64,000 bases of DNA from Limimaricola pyoseonensis (GCF_900102015.1 NZ_FNAT01000010.1:52653-116652); one strand, 5' to 3'. Positions 29,339 to 39,900 are shown, numbered from the stretch's first letter. The notes: generated from the letters alone by a model not told the origin. Numbers and translations: made by a program.

Positions 29339-30595
29339 TCAGGCCGGCCCGGCCGGCCGGCGGCTGACCATCGCCCAGAGCCCGAGGATCGCCGTCGCGA
29401 GCACCGCCACGAACGCCGCGGCGCGGCCCCGGCCGCGCCCGCCCTGCCGCGGGTTCAGCTCGGGGATCACCACCACCGGCCGCACCCCCAGCGCGCGTTC
29501 GAGCTGCGCGGCAGTGCGGATGGTCGGGTTCACCGCCTCGAGCGACAGCGCGAGGCCGAGCGCGGCGAGCCCCACGCCCAACGCGCCCAGAACCGCGATC
29601 CGCCGGCGCGAAGACTGGCCGTAATCCGGCGCCACGGCGCTTTCGAGCACCTCGAAGCGGGCGGTCTCCTCGCGGCGCTCGAGCTCGCGGGCCATCGCCG
29701 CGTCGGTGCGCCGCGCGGTGACGGCCGACAGCTCGGACTGCAGCTGGTCGCGGCGGCGCGCATAGGCGTTGAAGCGCCGCTCGGTCTCGGGCGCGGCGGC
29801 GAGCGCCGTCTCGATCTGCGCGACGCCGTCGGCGATCAGCCCGCGCTGGCGCTCGAGCAGCGCGCGCCGGCGCTCGAGCTCCTCGGCCCGCAGCCTGTCG
29901 GAGCCGGTCTCGAGCGCGATCAGCTGCTGCTCGATCTCGATGCGCTGCGCCGCCAGCCGGGCGAGCTGCTCGCGCTGCGCGTCGAGATTGGCGGGCAGCG
30001 AATCGAAGTTCTCCTCCTGGAAGCGGGCGAACTCCGCCTCCTGCCGGGCCAGCAGCTCGCCGAGCCGCGCCTCCTCGGCCTCGAAGAAGGCCAGCGTGCG
30101 CTCGGCCCGGCCGGCGCTGCGGCTCTGCCCGGCCTCGAGCACCTGATCGAGCACCGCGTTGGCGAGGTCGGCCGCGGCCTGCGCCTCGCCCAGCTCGGCG
30201 GTGATCCGCAGCCCCGAGGGCACCACGTCGGGGCGCCAGGACTGCGCCGGGTCGACGATCTTCTCGATCTCGACCGCCTCGCGCATCTTGGACAGCCGCT
30301 CGATCGGCGGCGCCTCGGGAAACAGGCCCAGCCGATCGGCCAGCCCCAGAAGGCTGTCGCGCGCCATCACCTGCTGCTCGATCAGGTCGATCTGCGCGGC
30401 GCCGCCGGCCGGCTCCGCGCCCAGCGCGACGCGCGGCGCCTCGATCTGGATCACCGCGATCGCCTCGAAGCTGGGCGGGCGGTTCACCGCGACCCACAGC
30501 ACCAGCGGCAGGCCAAGCAGCGCCACCAGCACCATGACCCAGAAGCGGCGGCGCAGCATGCCGCGCAGATCCCTCAGCGATGCCAGTTGCAGCAT
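29339..30595 (-). CDS. Wzz/GumC-type polysaccharide chain-length determinant
   Basis: 418 residues. An N-terminal transmembrane helix (about 20-40) is preceded by basic RDLRGMLRRRFW, and a large periplasmic region contains a long coiled coil (about 180-330). A second transmembrane helix at about 245-270 codons before the end and another hydrophobic helix at the C-terminus (AAFVAVLATAILGLWAMV) complete it. This is the periplasmic/inner-membrane copolymerase that sets chain length with the ATPase at 28422-29333. ATG 30595 (MLQLASLRD) has GGGGAAG upstream. It is preceded by 172 bases that may hold its own promoter. Confidence 0.88.
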   Translation of the reverse strand: MLQLASLRDLRGMLRRRFWVMVLVALLGLPLVLWVAVNRPPSFEAIAVIQIEAPRVALGAEPAGGAAQIDLIEQQVMARDSLLGLADRLGLFPEAPPIERLSKMREAVEIEKIVDPAQSWRPDVVPSGLRITAELGEAQAAADLANAVLDQVLEAGQSRSAGRAERTLAFFEAEEARLGELLARQEAEFARFQEENFDSLPANLDAQREQLARLAAQRIEIEQQLIALETGSDRLRAEELERRRALLERQRGLIADGVAQIETALAAAPETERRFNAYARRRDQLQSELSAVTARRTDAAMARELERREETARFEVLESAVAPDYGQSSRRRIAVLGALGVGLAALGLALSLEAVNPTIRTAAQLERALGVRPVVVIPELNPRQGGRGRGRAAAFVAVLATAILGLWAMVSRRPAGPA

Positions 30596-30767
30596 GGCGT
30601 CTTCCCCGTTCCCTCGCGCCCCGTATTCCCGGCGGCGGCGCGCCTGGCACCGGGCGGCCATGAGGCCGCCACGCCCGGGACTGAATCTAGACAACCCGGC
30701 CCGCGCGGGCCATGTCGTGCCGGCCAGCTGGCCGCGAACGCAGTGTTGCGCAAGCCGAAACCCTCCG

Positions 30768-31439
30768 TCACCCCGGCAGGCGCATCGCCACCGCGATCCG
30801 CCCCCCGGCAACGGCCCAGCCGCCGCGCAGTTCCGTGCCCGCGGGCCATGTCCCGACCGGCCCCGTAAGCCGCGCCGAGACATCGGCCCCGTCGATCGAG
30901 ACCCGCATGGCATCGAAGCCGAGCAGCGCCCCGGTCACGGGGTACTGCGCCTTGAAGGCCGCCTCCTTGGCCGCGAAGATGACCCGCGCCGCGCGCCCCG
31001 GATCGGCCTGCGCCATGGCCTCGGCGCGCTCATCTGGGCCGATGATCTCGGGCCAAAGCGCGGGCGGCAAGGGGTGATCCGGCTCGAGGTCGATGCCGAT
31101 ATGCGGCGGCCCGAGCCGCAATGCCGCCACCGCCAGGCCGGCATCGTGGCTGATCGAGCCGACGACCCCCTCGGGCCAGACCGGCGCGCGGTCGGCGCCC
31201 TGCGGCACCTCGCGGGGCGAAAGGCCGAGCCGCGCCATCGCCGCGCGCGCCGCGGCCCGGCCGGCGGCGAACTCGGCGCGCCGCGCCGGCACCGCGCGCC
31301 GGACGGCCTCGGCCTCGCCCGGCCAGGGCGTGGGCGCCGCGCCGATCGCGACGGCGGCGCAGGCAGTGCCGGGCGGGCAGAGCCGCGCGATCAGGGCGGC
31401 GAGATCAGCCAAGCGCGTCCCGCCGCGCCCTGAGCGCAC
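30768..31439 (-). CDS. 4'-phosphopantetheinyl transferase (EntD/Sfp superfamily)
   Basis: 223 residues with the three family motifs: VVGSISHD (about 92-99), the metal-binding GIDLEPD (about 114-120) and FAAKEAAFKAQYP (about 154-166). It transfers the phosphopantetheine arm of CoA to carrier-protein serines, here presumably Ser1752 of the PKS and Ser1433 of the NRPS. It is the last gene of the PKS-GT-NRPS run. ATG 31439 overlaps the NRPS 3' end by 35 bases; a TTG at 31412, overlapping by 8, is an alternative start. Confidence 0.93.
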   Translation of the reverse strand: MRSGRGGTRLADLAALIARLCPPGTACAAVAIGAAPTPWPGEAEAVRRAVPARRAEFAAGRAAARAAMARLGLSPREVPQGADRAPVWPEGVVGSISHDAGLAVAALRLGPPHIGIDLEPDHPLPPALWPEIIGPDERAEAMAQADPGRAARVIFAAKEAAFKAQYPVTGALLGFDAMRVSIDGADVSARLTGPVGTWPAGTELRGGWAVAGGRIAVAMRLPG

Positions 31440-34400
31440 GCCGCCTCTCGATCACGCGGCGGCGCGTGGTCTCGGCCGCTTCAGAGTCACCGCTGCGCTC
31501 CGGTGTCGGGGCGGGCGCGCGCCCGGCCTCCAGCCGCGCGGCCAGATCGCCCAGCCGGGTGAAGCGGAAGATGTCGGTGATCGCGAGGTCGGGCGCCGCG
31601 AGTTCGGCCCGGATCCGGCGATGCGCCTCGACCGCGAGCAGCGAATGTCCGCCCAGCGCGAAGAAATCGTCCTCGGCGCCCGGGCTTTCCACGCCGAGCA
31701 GATCCGACCAGATCGCCGCGATCGCGGCGGTGGCCTCGCCGGCAGGACGCGCGGCAGGCGCAGGCGCGTCTGGCAAAGGCGCGGGCACGGGCCGCGCCGC
31801 CGCGGCCCCCGGCCCGGCGCGGCGCGGGGCCGGTTCCGGCAACGCCTTGCGGTCGATCTTGCGGTTCGGGGTCAGCGGGAAGGCGTCGAGCCGCACGATC
31901 CGGGCCGGCACCATCACCTCGGGCAGTCGGGCGGCGAGCGCGGCGCGCAGCGCGGTCTCGTCGACCGGCCCCTCGGCCTCGACATAGGCCACCAGCCGCT
32001 GCAGGCCGGGCCGGTCCTCGCGCGAGACCACCACCGACTGGCGGATGCCGGGTCGGGCGTCGAGCGCGGCCTCGATCTCGCCCAGCTCGATCCGGTGGCC
32101 GCGCAGCTTGACCTGGTGATCGGCCCGGCCGAGGAACTCGAGCCGACCGTCCCAGCGCCAGCGCGCGAGGTCGCCGGTGCGGTAGATCCGGCCCCTGCCG
32201 GACGGGTCGGGGCGAAACCGCTCGGCGGTCAGCTCGTCGCGCCGCCAGTAGCCGGCCGCGACCCCGGCGCCGCCGATCCACAACTCGCCCGTCACGCCGG
32301 CGGGCAGCGGCGCCATGGCCTCGTCCAGCACGTGGCAGCTGGTGTTGCGCAGCGGCCGGCCGATCGAGGCCACCGCCGCGCCCGGCCGGGCCTCGCCGCT
32401 GGTCGACCAGATCGTGGTCTCGGTCGGGCCGTACATGTTCTCGATCCGGGCCGGCGTCGCGCGTGCCAGATCCTCGACCAGCGCGCCCGGCAAAGCCTCG
32501 CCGCCGACCAGCAGCCGTCGCAGCCCGGCAAGCGCCGCGCGGCTGCCCTCGTCGGCCAAGAGCATCCGCGCCATCGAGGGGGTGCATTGCAGATGCGTCA
32601 CCCCGTGGCGCCGGATCTGCGCCGCGATCGACCAGTCCTCGCCCCCGGGCTCGGCCTCGGGCTCGACCTCCGGGGCGCGGCGCAGCAGTTCGGCCAGACG
32701 CGGCAGCCCGTCCAGGGCGGTCTCGGTCTCAAGCCCGAAATCGATCAGGCAGGCCACCTCGCCCACCCCGATGGCACGCAGCTCGGCCAGCCGGGCCAGA
32801 CCGTCCTCGACGGTGCCGAACAGCCCCTGCTTCTCGAAATACCGCGCGAAGGCGTGTTCGAGCACCGCCTCGCGCTCGGCCTCGGTCAGCGCGTCGGGGT
32901 CGGTGCCGCCGCCGCTGAAGGCCGGGAAGGCCGCGGCGTGGCGCGCGATCAGCCCCGCGGCCGAGGCGAGATAGGCCTTCATCGGGCCGCGCACCGCCGC
33001 GCGCGCCGCGGCGCGGCTTTCGGCGAGGTAGCTGTGCAGCATGACCGTGACGCGGAACCGCTCGGGCGCATGGCCGGCCTCGGCCAGCGCGGCCCGCCAC
33101 AGCCCGATATGGCGCTCGAGCGTCCCGAGATCCTGCCCGAGCATGTGGGTCAGCACGTTGGCGCCCAGCCGCCCCGCCTCGCGCCAGCTCTCGGGGTTGC
33201 CGGCAATGGTGAGCCAGAGCGGCAGCTCGGCCGAGACCGGGCGCGGCCGCGTCGCCACCTGCTGCAGGCTGCCGTCGGCGCGGGGGAAGGCCACCGTCTC
33301 GCCGCGCCACAGCCTGCGGACCTTGTCGATCGCCTCGCCCAGCGCGGCGCGGTGGTCCGGCGGCGCCGCCTCGGGGCGCAGCACGAAATCGTCGGGCTGC
33401 CAGCCGGCCGCCATGGCGATGCCGGCGCGCCCGCCCGACAGCCGGTCGACCACCGCCCAGTCCTCGGCGATGCGGGCCGGGTGATGCAGCGGCGCGACGC
33501 AGCTGCCGGCGCGGATCGCGACGCGGCGCGTGATCGCCGCCACCGCAGCACCCGTCACCGCCGGGTTGGGATAGGGCGCGCCGAAGCCGTGGAAATGGCG
33601 CTCTGGCGTCCAGACCGCCTCGAAGCCCTGCGCGTCGGCAAAGCGCGCGCCCTCGGTCAGCAGCCGGTAATCCGGGTCGCCCCCGCCCTCGTGGCCCCAG
33701 TAGAACAGGCTGAGCGCCATGCCCCGCCGCCCCGCGCCGTCGGCCGAGGGCAGGGTCCGGTCGGCCTCGCCCTGCACCACGACCGCGTGGCCGCGCGACA
33801 GGGTCCACAGAAGCTCCAGCACCGAGATGTCGAAGGAGATCGAGGTCACCGCCAGCCAGCGCCCCGGCGCCTCGTCGCCGATCCGGTCGTCCATCGCGGC
33901 GCGGAAATTGGCGAGGTTGCGGTGGGTGATCATCACCCCCTTGGGCCGGCCGGTCGAGCCGGAGGTGTAGATCAGGTAGGCCAGATCCCCCGGCCCGGCC
34001 GTGTCGGGCAGAGCCTCTTCGGAGGCCACCGCGAGGCGGGGGTCGTCGGTCAGGAGCAGCGCGGCATCGCTCGGCGGCACGCGCCCGGCCAGCGCCGGGG
34101 CGCTGACGATCACCGTGGCACCGCTGTCCTCGGCATAGAGCGCGAGCCGATCGGCCGGGTAGCCCGGGTCGAGCGGCACGTAGGCCGCGCCGGCATTCAG
34201 CACCGCCAGCATCGCCACAACCATGTCGATCGACCGCTCGAGATGCAGGCCGACCCGATGGCCCGGCCCCGCGCCCATGGCGCGCAGCACATGGGCCATG
34301 CGGTTCGCCCGCGCCTCCAGCCCGGCATAGCTCAGCCGTTCGGCGCGGTGGATCAGCGCTGTCGCCTCGGGCTGCCGCGCGGCCTGCGCGGCGATCTCGG

Positions 34401-35940
34401 CCTGCACCGTCGTCTTGGGGATCGCGGCTTGGGTGGCGTTCCACGTCTCGAGCCACTGCTGCTCGGCGGGCGCGAGGCCGGGCCGGCCGGTGCCGCCGGC
34501 TGCCAGCGCCTCGGCCGTGGCGCAAAGCCGGGCGGCGAGCATCTCGCGTGCCGTCTTTGGCAGGCGCGCCGGGTCGTAGAGCAGCGCCGTCCCCTCCGGG
34601 TCGAGGCCGGCCACAGCGCCGGCCGGCAGGTCGGGGCCGAGCGCCATGCGCGGCGGCCGCACCCCGCTGCCGGGCATCCGCGCCGGCAGGTCGGCGGCGA
34701 AGCCGCCGGTGCGGTGCGCCGCCGCGATCCGTTCGCGCAGCGCCTCCGTCGTCTCGCCGCCCGCGACGCGCAGCGGCAGCCAGTCGGCCAGGTGGCCCGG
34801 CCAGCCGGTCGCGCTGTGCAGCGCGAGGTCGCAGGGCCCGTCCGCAAGCTCCACGGCGATCGCGGCCCAGGCCGCGGTGGCCTGCGAGCGCGCGGGCTCC
34901 GGCAGTTCGAGCGGCAGCCGCCCGACCGCGCCCGGCGCCTCGGCCGGCTCGCACAGCCCGGGCAGGTCGGCCGGGCGCAGCGCCATGAGCCTGTCGCGCC
35001 AGCCCGCCTCGTGCCGCGCGGCCGCCCGCATCGCCGCGCCGAGCCCCTCGGGGTCGGCCGGGGCCTCGAGCCGCGCGCCCGCCGCGACCAGCGCCGCCAC
35101 GTCGCAGGCCGCGCCGTCGGGGCGGGCCAGGCCGGCCAGCCGCAGCGCGCCATCCGCCAGCCGCACCGTCACCGCATCCGCCGTCGCGTCGAACGCCCGG
35201 CCCGGCGCGGCGCCCGCGGTCGCGTCGGCAGGCGCCGCGGTGCCGACCAGCAGCACCTGCCCGCCGAGCCGGATCTTGGCGCGCGTCACGGGGTTCGGGT
35301 GGCGGCCGTGATCAAGCGCGCGCACCAGCCGCAGCGCCGCGGCGACATCGCTCCCCGGCGCGATCAGCGCGTCGGCCGGTGGCCGGTCGGCGGCGCGGTG
35401 CATCCGGCGCGGCGCGGTCTGCGGACGCCGCCGCAGACCGTCGCGCAGCTGGCCGAGAACGGCCGGGAAACTCTCGAGCCCGGCGGCGAAGCAGCGCGCG
35501 TTGAGCGTGGCCGCCGTTTCCCCCGGCGCGATGGCGAAGCCGCGCTCCTCGAGGATGTCGCCGGCATCGAGCCGCGCGGTCATCAGGTGCCAGGTGACGC
35601 TATGGCACTTCGCGCCCTCCAGCAGCGCCCAGACCGGGGCGTTGAGACCGCCGCGCGCCGGCAGCGGCCCGTCGTGGAAGTTGATCGCGCCGCGCCGGGC
35701 GCGGGCCAACGCGGCCTCCGGCAGCGGCGCGAGATGGCCGATCGAGAACAGCCAGTCGGTCTCGGGCAGCGCCTCGGGCGCATCGGGGTCGTGCAGCGCC
35801 ACGCCCTCGGCCGCGGCCCAGTCGCGCAGCGGCGCGAAGCGCGTGGCGACCGCCCGGATCGGGTGGCCCGCGGCCCGCAGCATCCGCGCCGCCTCGAGCG
35901 TCAGGCTGGTGTGGCCGATCAGGGTACAGTCGCCGCTCAT
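31405..35940 (-). CDS. NRPS-like megaenzyme: formyltransferase, half-C, split adenylation domain with inserted luciferase-like monooxygenase, carrier
   Basis: 1511 residues. About 1-200 is a methionyl-tRNA-formyltransferase-like domain with the catalytic Asn87, His89 (INFH) and Asp128 (DAGDIL). About 340-500 resembles the C-terminal half of a condensation domain; no HHxxxDG is present. The adenylation domain starts near 500 (YTSGSTGRPKG at 658-668, FDIS at 703). It is interrupted at about 738-1090 by a flavin-type luciferase-like monooxygenase of the MupA/Atu3671 group (VWTPERHFHGFG), and resumes with YGPTETT (1170) and YRTGDLARW. The carrier domain has GGHSLL (Ser1433). No thioesterase follows. 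Predicted role: a loading module that activates, oxidises and N-formylates one amino acid. Its ATG overlaps the GT2 stop (ATGA). Confidence 0.9.
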   Translation of the reverse strand: MSGDCTLIGHTSLTLEAARMLRAAGHPIRAVATRFAPLRDWAAAEGVALHDPDAPEALPETDWLFSIGHLAPLPEAALARARRGAINFHDGPLPARGGLNAPVWALLEGAKCHSVTWHLMTARLDAGDILEERGFAIAPGETAATLNARCFAAGLESFPAVLGQLRDGLRRRPQTAPRRMHRAADRPPADALIAPGSDVAAALRLVRALDHGRHPNPVTRAKIRLGGQVLLVGTAAPADATAGAAPGRAFDATADAVTVRLADGALRLAGLARPDGAACDVAALVAAGARLEAPADPEGLGAAMRAAARHEAGWRDRLMALRPADLPGLCEPAEAPGAVGRLPLELPEPARSQATAAWAAIAVELADGPCDLALHSATGWPGHLADWLPLRVAGGETTEALRERIAAAHRTGGFAADLPARMPGSGVRPPRMALGPDLPAGAVAGLDPEGTALLYDPARLPKTAREMLAARLCATAEALAAGGTGRPGLAPAEQQWLETWNATQAAIPKTTVQAEIAAQAARQPEATALIHRAERLSYAGLEARANRMAHVLRAMGAGPGHRVGLHLERSIDMVVAMLAVLNAGAAYVPLDPGYPADRLALYAEDSGATVIVSAPALAGRVPPSDAALLLTDDPRLAVASEEALPDTAGPGDLAYLIYTSGSTGRPKGVMITHRNLANFRAAMDDRIGDEAPGRWLAVTSISFDISVLELLWTLSRGHAVVVQGEADRTLPSADGAGRRGMALSLFYWGHEGGGDPDYRLLTEGARFADAQGFEAVWTPERHFHGFGAPYPNPAVTGAAVAAITRRVAIRAGSCVAPLHHPARIAEDWAVVDRLSGGRAGIAMAAGWQPDDFVLRPEAAPPDHRAALGEAIDKVRRLWRGETVAFPRADGSLQQVATRPRPVSAELPLWLTIAGNPESWREAGRLGANVLTHMLGQDLGTLERHIGLWRAALAEAGHAPERFRVTVMLHSYLAESRAAARAAVRGPMKAYLASAAGLIARHAAAFPAFSGGGTDPDALTEAEREAVLEHAFARYFEKQGLFGTVEDGLARLAELRAIGVGEVACLIDFGLETETALDGLPRLAELLRRAPEVEPEAEPGGEDWSIAAQIRRHGVTHLQCTPSMARMLLADEGSRAALAGLRRLLVGGEALPGALVEDLARATPARIENMYGPTETTIWSTSGEARPGAAVASIGRPLRNTSCHVLDEAMAPLPAGVTGELWIGGAGVAAGYWRRDELTAERFRPDPSGRGRIYRTGDLARWRWDGRLEFLGRADHQVKLRGHRIELGEIEAALDARPGIRQSVVVSREDRPGLQRLVAYVEAEGPVDETALRAALAARLPEVMVPARIVRLDAFPLTPNRKIDRKALPEPAPRRAGPGAAAARPVPAPLPDAPAPAARPAGEATAAIAAIWSDLLGVESPGAEDDFFALGGHSLLAVEAHRRIRAELAAPDLAITDIFRFTRLGDLAARLEAGRAPAPTPERSGDSEAAETTRRRVIERRRALRARRDALG

Positions 35941-36917
35941 GCCCGGCCCTCCTCCTCGGGGCCGCGGCGCCGGGCCCGCAGCTCGTGTCGCGCCAGGTCG
36001 CGCAGGAAATGCCCCGGATCGCCGGTCTCGCGGCGCATCAGCCGGCAGCGCAGCCGGTGCAGCCCGCCGGCGGCCAGGTGCAGCGCCGTCGCCATCGCCG
36101 CCCGGCGCGGCCCCAGATGCTTGCGCAGGTAGCGCCGGCGCGAGGCGAACCAGTAGTCGGGCACCCGCTGCCAGTGCTTCATGCCGGTCGAGACCGAGCC
36201 GATATGCACGACCCGGCTCTCGCGCACGTAATGGGTCTGCCAGCCGGCCTGCCGGGCGCGGCGGCACAGGTCGGTCTCCTCGAAATAGAGGAAGAACCCG
36301 TCGTCGAAGAGACCGATCTCGTCGAACACGGCGCGCCGCACCATCAGGCTCGCCCCCACGGTCCAGTCGACCGGGCCGCTGTGCGCGGGCATCGGCATCG
36401 GCACCGCGTGCCGCCGCAACAGCCGCGAGACCGGGCCGAAGCGCATCGCACCCTCGACCTCCGAGAGCAGCGAGGGAAAGCGGAAGGCGCCGTGATGCGG
36501 CGTTCCGTCGGGGCCGTGGACGGCGCTGCCGGCGAGGCCCGCCTTCGGGTGCGCCTCGAGATGCGCGACCAGCGCGGCGATGGCGCCGCGCGCCGGAAAG
36601 GCGTCGGGGTTGAGCACGTAGACGTAGTCGGGCGCCCGGCCGTCGCGCAGACCGGCGCGGATGCCGGCATTGTTGCCGAAGCCGAAGCCGCCGTTGCGCC
36701 CCGACTGGATCACCCGCGCCCGCCCCTGCCAGCCGCGCCGGGCGAGGCCGTCGCGCAGCCGCTCCTCCGAGCCGTCGGCGGAGGCGTTGTCGACGATCAC
36801 CAGTTCCCCCGGCAGGCCCTCCATCGCCGCCAGCGCGGCTTCGGCGGCGCGCAGCGTCATCTCGGGCGTGCGCCAGTTCAGGATCACCGTCAGAAGGGTC
36901 GGCATGCGTTCTCTCAC
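35937..36917 (-). CDS. GT2-family glycosyltransferase (rhamnosyltransferase-like) between PKS and NRPS genes
   Basis: 326 residues. GT-A features include VILNWRTPEMT, VDNASADGS, GNNAGIRAG, VLNPDAFP and the acceptor-loop FFLYFEETDLCRRAR, resembling WbbL-type rhamnosyltransferases. The GTG start at 36917 overlaps the PKS stop (GTGA); ATG 36905 is an alternative. Its stop overlaps the NRPS ATG. This placement makes it a component of the assembly-line cassette, so the transferred sugar may be joined to the NRPS/PKS product or to the glycan that carries it. The sugar is unknown. Confidence 0.9.
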   Translation of the reverse strand: MRERMPTLLTVILNWRTPEMTLRAAEAALAAMEGLPGELVIVDNASADGSEERLRDGLARRGWQGRARVIQSGRNGGFGFGNNAGIRAGLRDGRAPDYVYVLNPDAFPARGAIAALVAHLEAHPKAGLAGSAVHGPDGTPHHGAFRFPSLLSEVEGAMRFGPVSRLLRRHAVPMPMPAHSGPVDWTVGASLMVRRAVFDEIGLFDDGFFLYFEETDLCRRARQAGWQTHYVRESRVVHIGSVSTGMKHWQRVPDYWFASRRRYLRKHLGPRRAAMATALHLAAGGLHRLRCRLMRRETGDPGHFLRDLARHELRARRRGPEEEGRA

Positions 36918-39900
36918 TCCGCCGCGGCCAGTTGGCCGGGCCGCACCGGGGCGGCGGCCAGCAGCGGCCGCAGCCGCGCGGCCAGCACCGCGACATTGGG
37001 GTCGAGCACCATGCTGTCATGGTCGCCCGGCACCTCGATCACCTCGAGCCGCGGCGCCAGCCCGCCCCAGCCGTTGTCGGGCAAGATATACTGCCGCTCG
37101 GCGCTGACCAGCCGGCCGCCGGGCAGCCGCCAATGCGGCCGGGGCGCCGGGCGCAGCAGGGTCGCCGGCCCCGCCCAGCCCGGCGCGGTGTAGCCGGCCA
37201 GCGCCTCGTAGAAGGCGGCCTCGATCACCGGGTCGTGCTCCGCGGCGGCGGCCACGCCCTCGAGCCGGCCGAAGCGGCGGCGGCCGATCTCCCAGCGCAG
37301 ACGCTGCGCCGCCCAGCGCAGCGGGTAGGCCAGCCCGGCGCGGCGCAGCTCGATCGCCTGGATCGCGGCGCGGTCGCGCCAGGCCAGCGGCGCCCGGCGC
37401 GGCAGCGGCGTGTCGAGCAAGATCAGCGCCGCCACCTCATCGCCTTCGGCGGCGAGCTGCTGCGCCATCTGCCAGGCGGTGATGCCGCCGCCGGAATAGC
37501 CGGCCAGGTGCCAGGCGCCGCCGGGATGCACCTGCCGCATTTCCCCCAGCATGTCGCTGGCGGCCGCCTCGATGCTGCGATGCGGCGCGTGGCCTTCGAT
37601 CAGCCCGCGCGCCTGCAGCCCCCAGACGGGCCGGTCCTTACCCAGAAGCTGCGCCAGCCGGCGCAGGTTCATCACGTTGCCGAACATGCCGGCGGCGATG
37701 AAGAGCGGCGCCCCGTCGCCGCCCTCGCTCAGCCGCACGAGGTGGGTATGGCCCGCGCCGGCCGGCGGGCCCGGCCGGGCCGCGGCGTTGCCGGCGACCG
37801 TCTCGGTCCCGTGGTCGCGGGCGGCATCCACCCGGGCGGCGAGCGCGCGCAGGGTCGGCGCCTCGATCAGCGTCGAGATCGGCAGAGCCGGCCCGATCTC
37901 GCGGCGGATCATCGCGAAGAGCCGCACCGCCAGAAGGGAATGCCCCCCGAGGTCGAAGAAGCTGTCATCGGGGCCGAGCGCCTCGGCGCCGAGCAGACCC
38001 TGCCAGAATCCGGCGATCCGGCGCTCGGTCTCGGTGTCGAGCCCTGCTGCGACGGCCGGCGGCGGCGCGGCCGGGGCCGGCCGGGGCCGGTCCGCCGAGA
38101 TCTGGCGCTGCAGCGCCGGCAGCGGCAGCGCGCTCACCGCGACCTGCGGCAGCCCCGCCCCCAGCGCGGCGCGCAGCGCCGCCCCCGCCTCGCGGGCGCG
38201 GATGCCGCGGGCGAGGTTGTGCCGCAGCCGCAGCGTCGCCGGGTCGTCGCCGGGCACGGCGCCGCCGGGCACCGGCGCGGGCAGGTCCAGCCCGGCCTCG
38301 AGCCGCAGCATCCACAGCCCCTCGACCTCGACCAGCACCCGGCCGTCCGGATCCGCGAGCGTCACGTCGAAACGGGCCCGCCCCTCCTCCTGCGCCTCCG
38401 AAAGCCGGACATGGCTCAGGATCTCGCCGGCCAGCGGCGCGTAGACCCGCACCCGGTCGTAGCCGGTCGGCACCCAGAGCCGGTCCGGCGCATGACCCGG
38501 CACGAGGTCGAGCGCCCAGCCGGTGGCGATGTCGAGCAGGCCGGGATGCAGCGCCATGCCGGGGGCGGCGGTCGCGTCGGCCTCGAGCCGGGCCAGCCCC
38601 TCGCGCCCGGCCCGCCGGGTGGCGCGCAGCACCTGCCACTGCGCCCCGAAGCGCAGCTGCCCGGGCTGCGGCAGGGCGGTGTCGGGCCGGGGCGCGCCGC
38701 CCAGACGCTCCGTGATGCCGGCGATGTCGAGCGGCGCCGGGGCCGCCGCCCCGAGCGGGCGGGCCTGCATCTCGGCGGTGGTGGCGAAGCCCTCGCCCGG
38801 CAGGGCGGCCCGGATCTCGAGCCGGTCGCCGGCCTGCCGCAGCCGCAGCCGCGTCGTGCCGGCGGCGGGGGCGCGCAGGGGCGCCTTGAACCGCAGCCCC
38901 TCGACCTCGAAGGGCACGAAGCCCGAGGCGCCCAGCGCCTCGGCCGCCAGTTCGAGGTAGCCGGTGCCGGGCAGCAGTGCCTCGCCCGTGGCCAGCCGGT
39001 GCTGGTCGAGGAACCAGCGCGCCTCGGCCGACCAGTCGGCCTCGAATTCGCACTCGGGGCCGGTTTCGGAGCCGTCGATCCGCCGGTCGAGCATGGGCAG
39101 CGCCACCGGCCGCCCCTGCGGCGCGGGCGGCGGCGGCGCGAGCGCCTCGGCCGCCATGCCGACATCGGCCCAGATGCCCCAGTCGATGGCGACCACGGCG
39201 GTGCGACCGCCGGAGCGGGCCTGCGCGAAGGCGTCGAGCGCGGCGTTGGCGGCGGCGTAGTCGGCCTGCCCCGCCGCCGGGGCCCAGCCCGAGACCGAGG
39301 CGCAAAGCGCCATCCAGTCGAGCCGCCCGTCCGGCAAGAGCGCGTCGAGCACCTCCAGCCCCCGGAGCTTCGGCGCCAGCACCGCCTCGGCGGCGGCCGG
39401 TTCGCGCAGCAGCATCGGCGCGTCGTCGAGCCGGCCGGCGGCGTGGATCACGCCGCTGAGCCGGCCGAGCGCCGCCTCGGCGCGCTCCAGCGCCGCGCGC
39501 ATCTGCCCGGCATCGGTGACATCGGCCGCCAGCGGCAGGACATGCCCGCCCAGCGCCTCGAGCCGCAGCACCGCCCGCACGGCGCGGGCGGCGGCGCCGG
39601 TATCGCCAGATGCGGCGATCTCGGGCCAGCGATCGCGCGGCGGCAGCGCCCGCCGCGACAGCAGCGCGATGGGCGCCGCCTCTTCGCGGATCAGCGCCTC
39701 GGCCAGCGCCAGCCCCATGCCGCCGAAGCCGCCGGTGATCAGCACCGGTCCGCCGCGCCGCACCGGCCAGGCCCGCCCCGCCTGCGCGCGGACCGCCCGG
39801 CGCTGCCGCCGCTGGCCGCCGCGCCAGGCCGCGACGGTGTCGGCGGGCGCGGCCAGCGCCTCTTCCAGCAAGGGCCCGACCAGTTGCTCCGGCGCCGCGA

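Noticed and set aside
31093..36132. Open frame of about 1680 codons antisense to the NRPS gene
   Set aside because: Arises from GC-rich third positions of the real gene; repetitive Arg/Gly/His/Pro content and no domain pattern.
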